Shown piece after piece: positions 62,208 through 64,000 of a stretch of DNA of 64,000 nt. A program made the translations under genes and the position numbers. Numbering within the stretch: the stretch's first letter is position 1; each line of letters opens with the position of its first letter. Below the pieces are notes generated by a model that was not told where the DNA came from, searched no databases, and saw only the letters and a list, made by a program, of their open reading frames with translations. This DNA is from Defluviitaleaceae bacterium (GTDB lineage Bacteria; Bacillota; Clostridia; Lachnospirales; UBA5962): positions 99,860-163,859 of the forward strand of contig WRBA01000001.1 in assembly GCA_009779915.1 (NCBI GenBank). Reading direction: 5' to 3'.

Positions 62208-63086
62208 ATGGAAGGTATAATTGTAAAAGGAGTGGGCGGGCTTTATACAGTCGATACGCCCATGGGGCTTGTTATGTGTAAGCCCCGCGGAATATTCAGG
62301 AAAAAAGAAATTGCCCTATCCCCTTTGGTGGGGGATGGGGTATTTGTGTCCCTGTTAGAAGACGGTTCAGGTGTTATAGAGAAAATTAATGACAGAAAGA
62401 CTCTTCTTACAAGACCGAAGGTGGCAAATATAACTCAGGCTATTATTGTATTTGCTTATAAAGAGCCTGACTTGCACCTTGATTTACTGGATAGATTTAT
62501 TGTAAATTGTGAGGCTGTAGGGATTAATATCAGTATTATTTTTAATAAAATCGATTTATTGAAAGAAAATGATAAGAAAAAAACACAAAATATAAGAAAA
62601 ACCTACGAAAAGGCAGGCTATAAAGTTATTGAGGTTTCTGTATATGAAAACATTGGTATAGACCAAATTGAAAATGCCTTAATTGGTGAAATGACAGTAT
62701 TCGCCGGTCCTTCAGGGGCGGGAAAATCGAGTATATTTAATATGATTTCCGATGAAGAACTTATGGAAACAGGGGAGCTTAGTGAAAAAATTCGCCGCGG
62801 CAAGCATACTACAAGGCATTCTCAGCTGATAAAGTTGGATAAAGACAGCTATGTAGCTGACTCTCCCGGATTTTCAGCTGTTCATTTTGAAGATATTGGA
62901 ACAGCGGAGTTAAAGCATTTTTTTCGTGAATTTAGCCAGCTGCAGGATGGGTGCCGGTTTGCGGACTGTAATCATATTGATGAGCCGGACTGCAAAGTAA
63001 AGGAAGAGGTTTTTAAGGGGTCTATAGCTGAAATAAGATATAAGCGGTACTTGAGTTTTTATGAGGAATTAAGAGGTGCCCAGTGA
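62208..63086 (+). CDS. rsgA: Ribosome small-subunit GTPase RsgA
   Basis: Circularly permuted GTPase that checks late 30S assembly. The 292 residues have an N-terminal OB fold (about 1-60), then G4 FNKIDL before G1 GPSGAGKSS and G3 DSPGF as expected of the permuted fold. A C-terminal Cys/His zinc site (RFADCNHIDEPDC) is present. Follows prkC by 16 bases and overlaps thiN by four. Confidence 0.96.
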   Translation: MEGIIVKGVGGLYTVDTPMGLVMCKPRGIFRKKEIALSPLVGDGVFVSLLEDGSGVIEKINDRKTLLTRPKVANITQAIIVFAYKEPDLHLDLLDRFIVNCEAVGINISIIFNKIDLLKENDKKKTQNIRKTYEKAGYKVIEVSVYENIGIDQIENALIGEMTVFAGPSGAGKSSIFNMISDEELMETGELSEKIRRGKHTTRHSQLIKLDKDSYVADSPGFSAVHFEDIGTAELKHFFREFSQLQDGCRFADCNHIDEPDCKVKEEVFKGSIAEIRYKRYLSFYEELRGAQ

Positions 63087-63715
63087 GAGGTATAATTTTT
63101 GCAGGAGGCGAAGCGCCGACAGAAGGATTTGTGAGGGGATTTATAAAAGAAGGCGACTATATAATTTGTCTTGATAAGGGCTTAGAATATGCGGATAGAG
63201 CTGGGTTAGCACCATCTGTTATACTTGGGGACTTTGATTCGGTAAACGAAGAACTTTTAGAGAAATACGCGGCTAAGGGTATTCCAATTAAAGATTATCC
63301 GGCTAAAAAAGACTTTACAGATATGGAGCTTGGCATTAACCATGCAATCCAAGCAGGTGTGAATGAGCTTATTTTGCTTGCAGCCTTTGGCGGGCGTATT
63401 GACCATACATTAGGCAATATTGATAATTTATTGCAAGCTGTTCACAAAGGGGTAAAAGCAGCAATTTATGATGAGAAACAGCATTTGTATGTAATTAATG
63501 AAGGGCAAGAGTTTCATTATAAAGAGGGAAGTATAATTTCTTTGATTTCTTTAAGTGATAAAGTGGAGGGTATTACAACGAAAAATTTATTATACCCTCT
63601 TGAAGGTGAAAATCTTGTTAAGGGATATTCAAGAGGTGTGAGTAATATTTTTACGAAAGATGTTGCTGTAATTGACTTTAAAAGCGGTATGCTGCAGGTT
63701 GTTGTAAATATATAA
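63083..63715 (+). CDS. thiN: Thiamine pyrophosphokinase
   Basis: Converts thiamine to thiamine diphosphate with ATP. The 210 residues have the N-terminal catalytic loop (ICLDKGLEYA, LGDFDSV, KKDFTDME) and AAFGGRIDHTLGN, then a C-terminal beta domain. GTG start overlaps the rsgA stop. Last gene of the rsmB-thiN cluster. Confidence 0.94.
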   Translation: MRGIIFAGGEAPTEGFVRGFIKEGDYIICLDKGLEYADRAGLAPSVILGDFDSVNEELLEKYAAKGIPIKDYPAKKDFTDMELGINHAIQAGVNELILLAAFGGRIDHTLGNIDNLLQAVHKGVKAAIYDEKQHLYVINEGQEFHYKEGSIISLISLSDKVEGITTKNLLYPLEGENLVKGYSRGVSNIFTKDVAVIDFKSGMLQVVVNI

Positions 63716-63735
63716 GGCGAAATTTAAAAAAGTTG

Positions 63736-63764
63736 TTGACATGATAGGCTTTGTTTGATATTAT
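63736..63764 (+). promoter_or_regulatory. Strong sigma-A promoter at the right edge
   Basis: An A-rich upstream element (AAAAAAG), TTGACA (63736-63741), exactly 17 bases and TATTAT (63759-63764). AAAAAGTTGTTGACA is the form often seen at clostridial rRNA operons. Confidence 0.75.
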
Positions 63765-63770
63765 ATTTTG

Positions 63771-64000
63771 TGCAGTCACTTGAGCAAGGAGTGATTGTAA
63801 CCCCGAACCATACCAACTGAATAATAAGGAAAGAAAGAGACCAAAAAGACTCTGAAAGAACTTTGAGAAGCAAGGATACTGCAAGAGGCAATGTTTTGAA
63901 CAGCAAAAGCTGTGGAAAGCGTAGCAATGAGCAGTTAGAGCCAAGTGAAGAGCTTGGCATAAAGTCTATCGCAAGGTAGGCGAGTAGTAAGAAGAAACGC
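63771..64000 (+). other. Untranslated leader, possibly of an rRNA operon, running off the window
   Basis: About 230 bases follow the strong promoter without a plausible gene on this strand. Repeated short hairpins are visible (AGACCAAAAAGACTCT, CAGCAAAAGCTG, AGCCAAGTGAAGAGCTTGGC). 16S rRNA does not begin before the edge. Another structured RNA is possible. Confidence 0.4.

Noticed and set aside
1..64000. CRISPR array or restriction/defence island
   Set aside because: No regularly spaced direct repeats, and no cas, restriction or known defence genes. The repeats seen are dispersed palindromes.

Overview
The window looks like a chromosome segment of a low-GC, spore-forming member of the Clostridia (Bacillota), probably close to Lachnospirales. 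This rests on gene content and order: cdaA-cdaR-glmM, era-yqzL-like-recO, dgt-dnaG-rpoD-trmK, and rsmB-rlmN-prpC-prkC-rsgA-thiN. It also rests on a CotS-like spore-coat gene, strong AGGAGG-type ribosome binding sites, and rnpB with a consensus housekeeping promoter. No rRNA or tRNA gene is complete in the window. A strong promoter at the right edge may open an rRNA operon.

Layout. 1-4.4 kb: a 3.66-kb element encoding two tandem large serine recombinases splits a reverse-strand gene of a spore-associated, SpoIID-like peptidoglycan family. Both junctions carry the same 8-bp core in the same codon phase, so precise excision would restore the reading frame. This is the most interesting feature here and resembles a sigK-type intervening element. 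4.5-13.6 kb: a cupin protein, two unknown membrane proteins, the c-di-AMP synthase module cdaA-cdaR with glmM, then mtnN, an HD protein, ispE and a small membrane protein. 13.7-20.1 kb: glycogen phosphorylase, a bidirectional terminator, and a reverse-strand Fe3+-type ABC transporter operon. 20.2-33.6 kb: uracil-DNA glycosylase, era and a YqzL-like small protein behind a hairpin that hides its ribosome binding site. A reverse-strand accessory block (AraC regulator, RCC1 lipoprotein, DUF4430 protein) then separates this from recO, dgt, dnaG, rpoD, trmK, a nucleoside kinase and a phosphoesterase. 33.6-48 kb: rnpB, peptidases, a cysteine-rich CCG protein, a GntR/ABC operon with its own promoter and operator, an aldo/keto reductase, cca and the CotS-like gene. 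48-57 kb: cell-envelope genes (PEGA protein, signal peptidase, Veg, deacetylase, a divergent NAD ligase, transglutaminase and stalk-domain proteins). 57-63.7 kb: the translation and Ser/Thr-kinase cluster.

The intergenic spaces are full of small palindromic, MITE-like elements of at least four families. Many abut stop codons, several supply the stop or last codons of the upstream gene, and some are nested in one another. None encodes a transposase, so they would have to be moved from elsewhere.

All calls were made by reading the sequence and recalling family motifs. No database search was run. Where a start codon differs from the longest open frame, the choice was made on the ribosome binding site.
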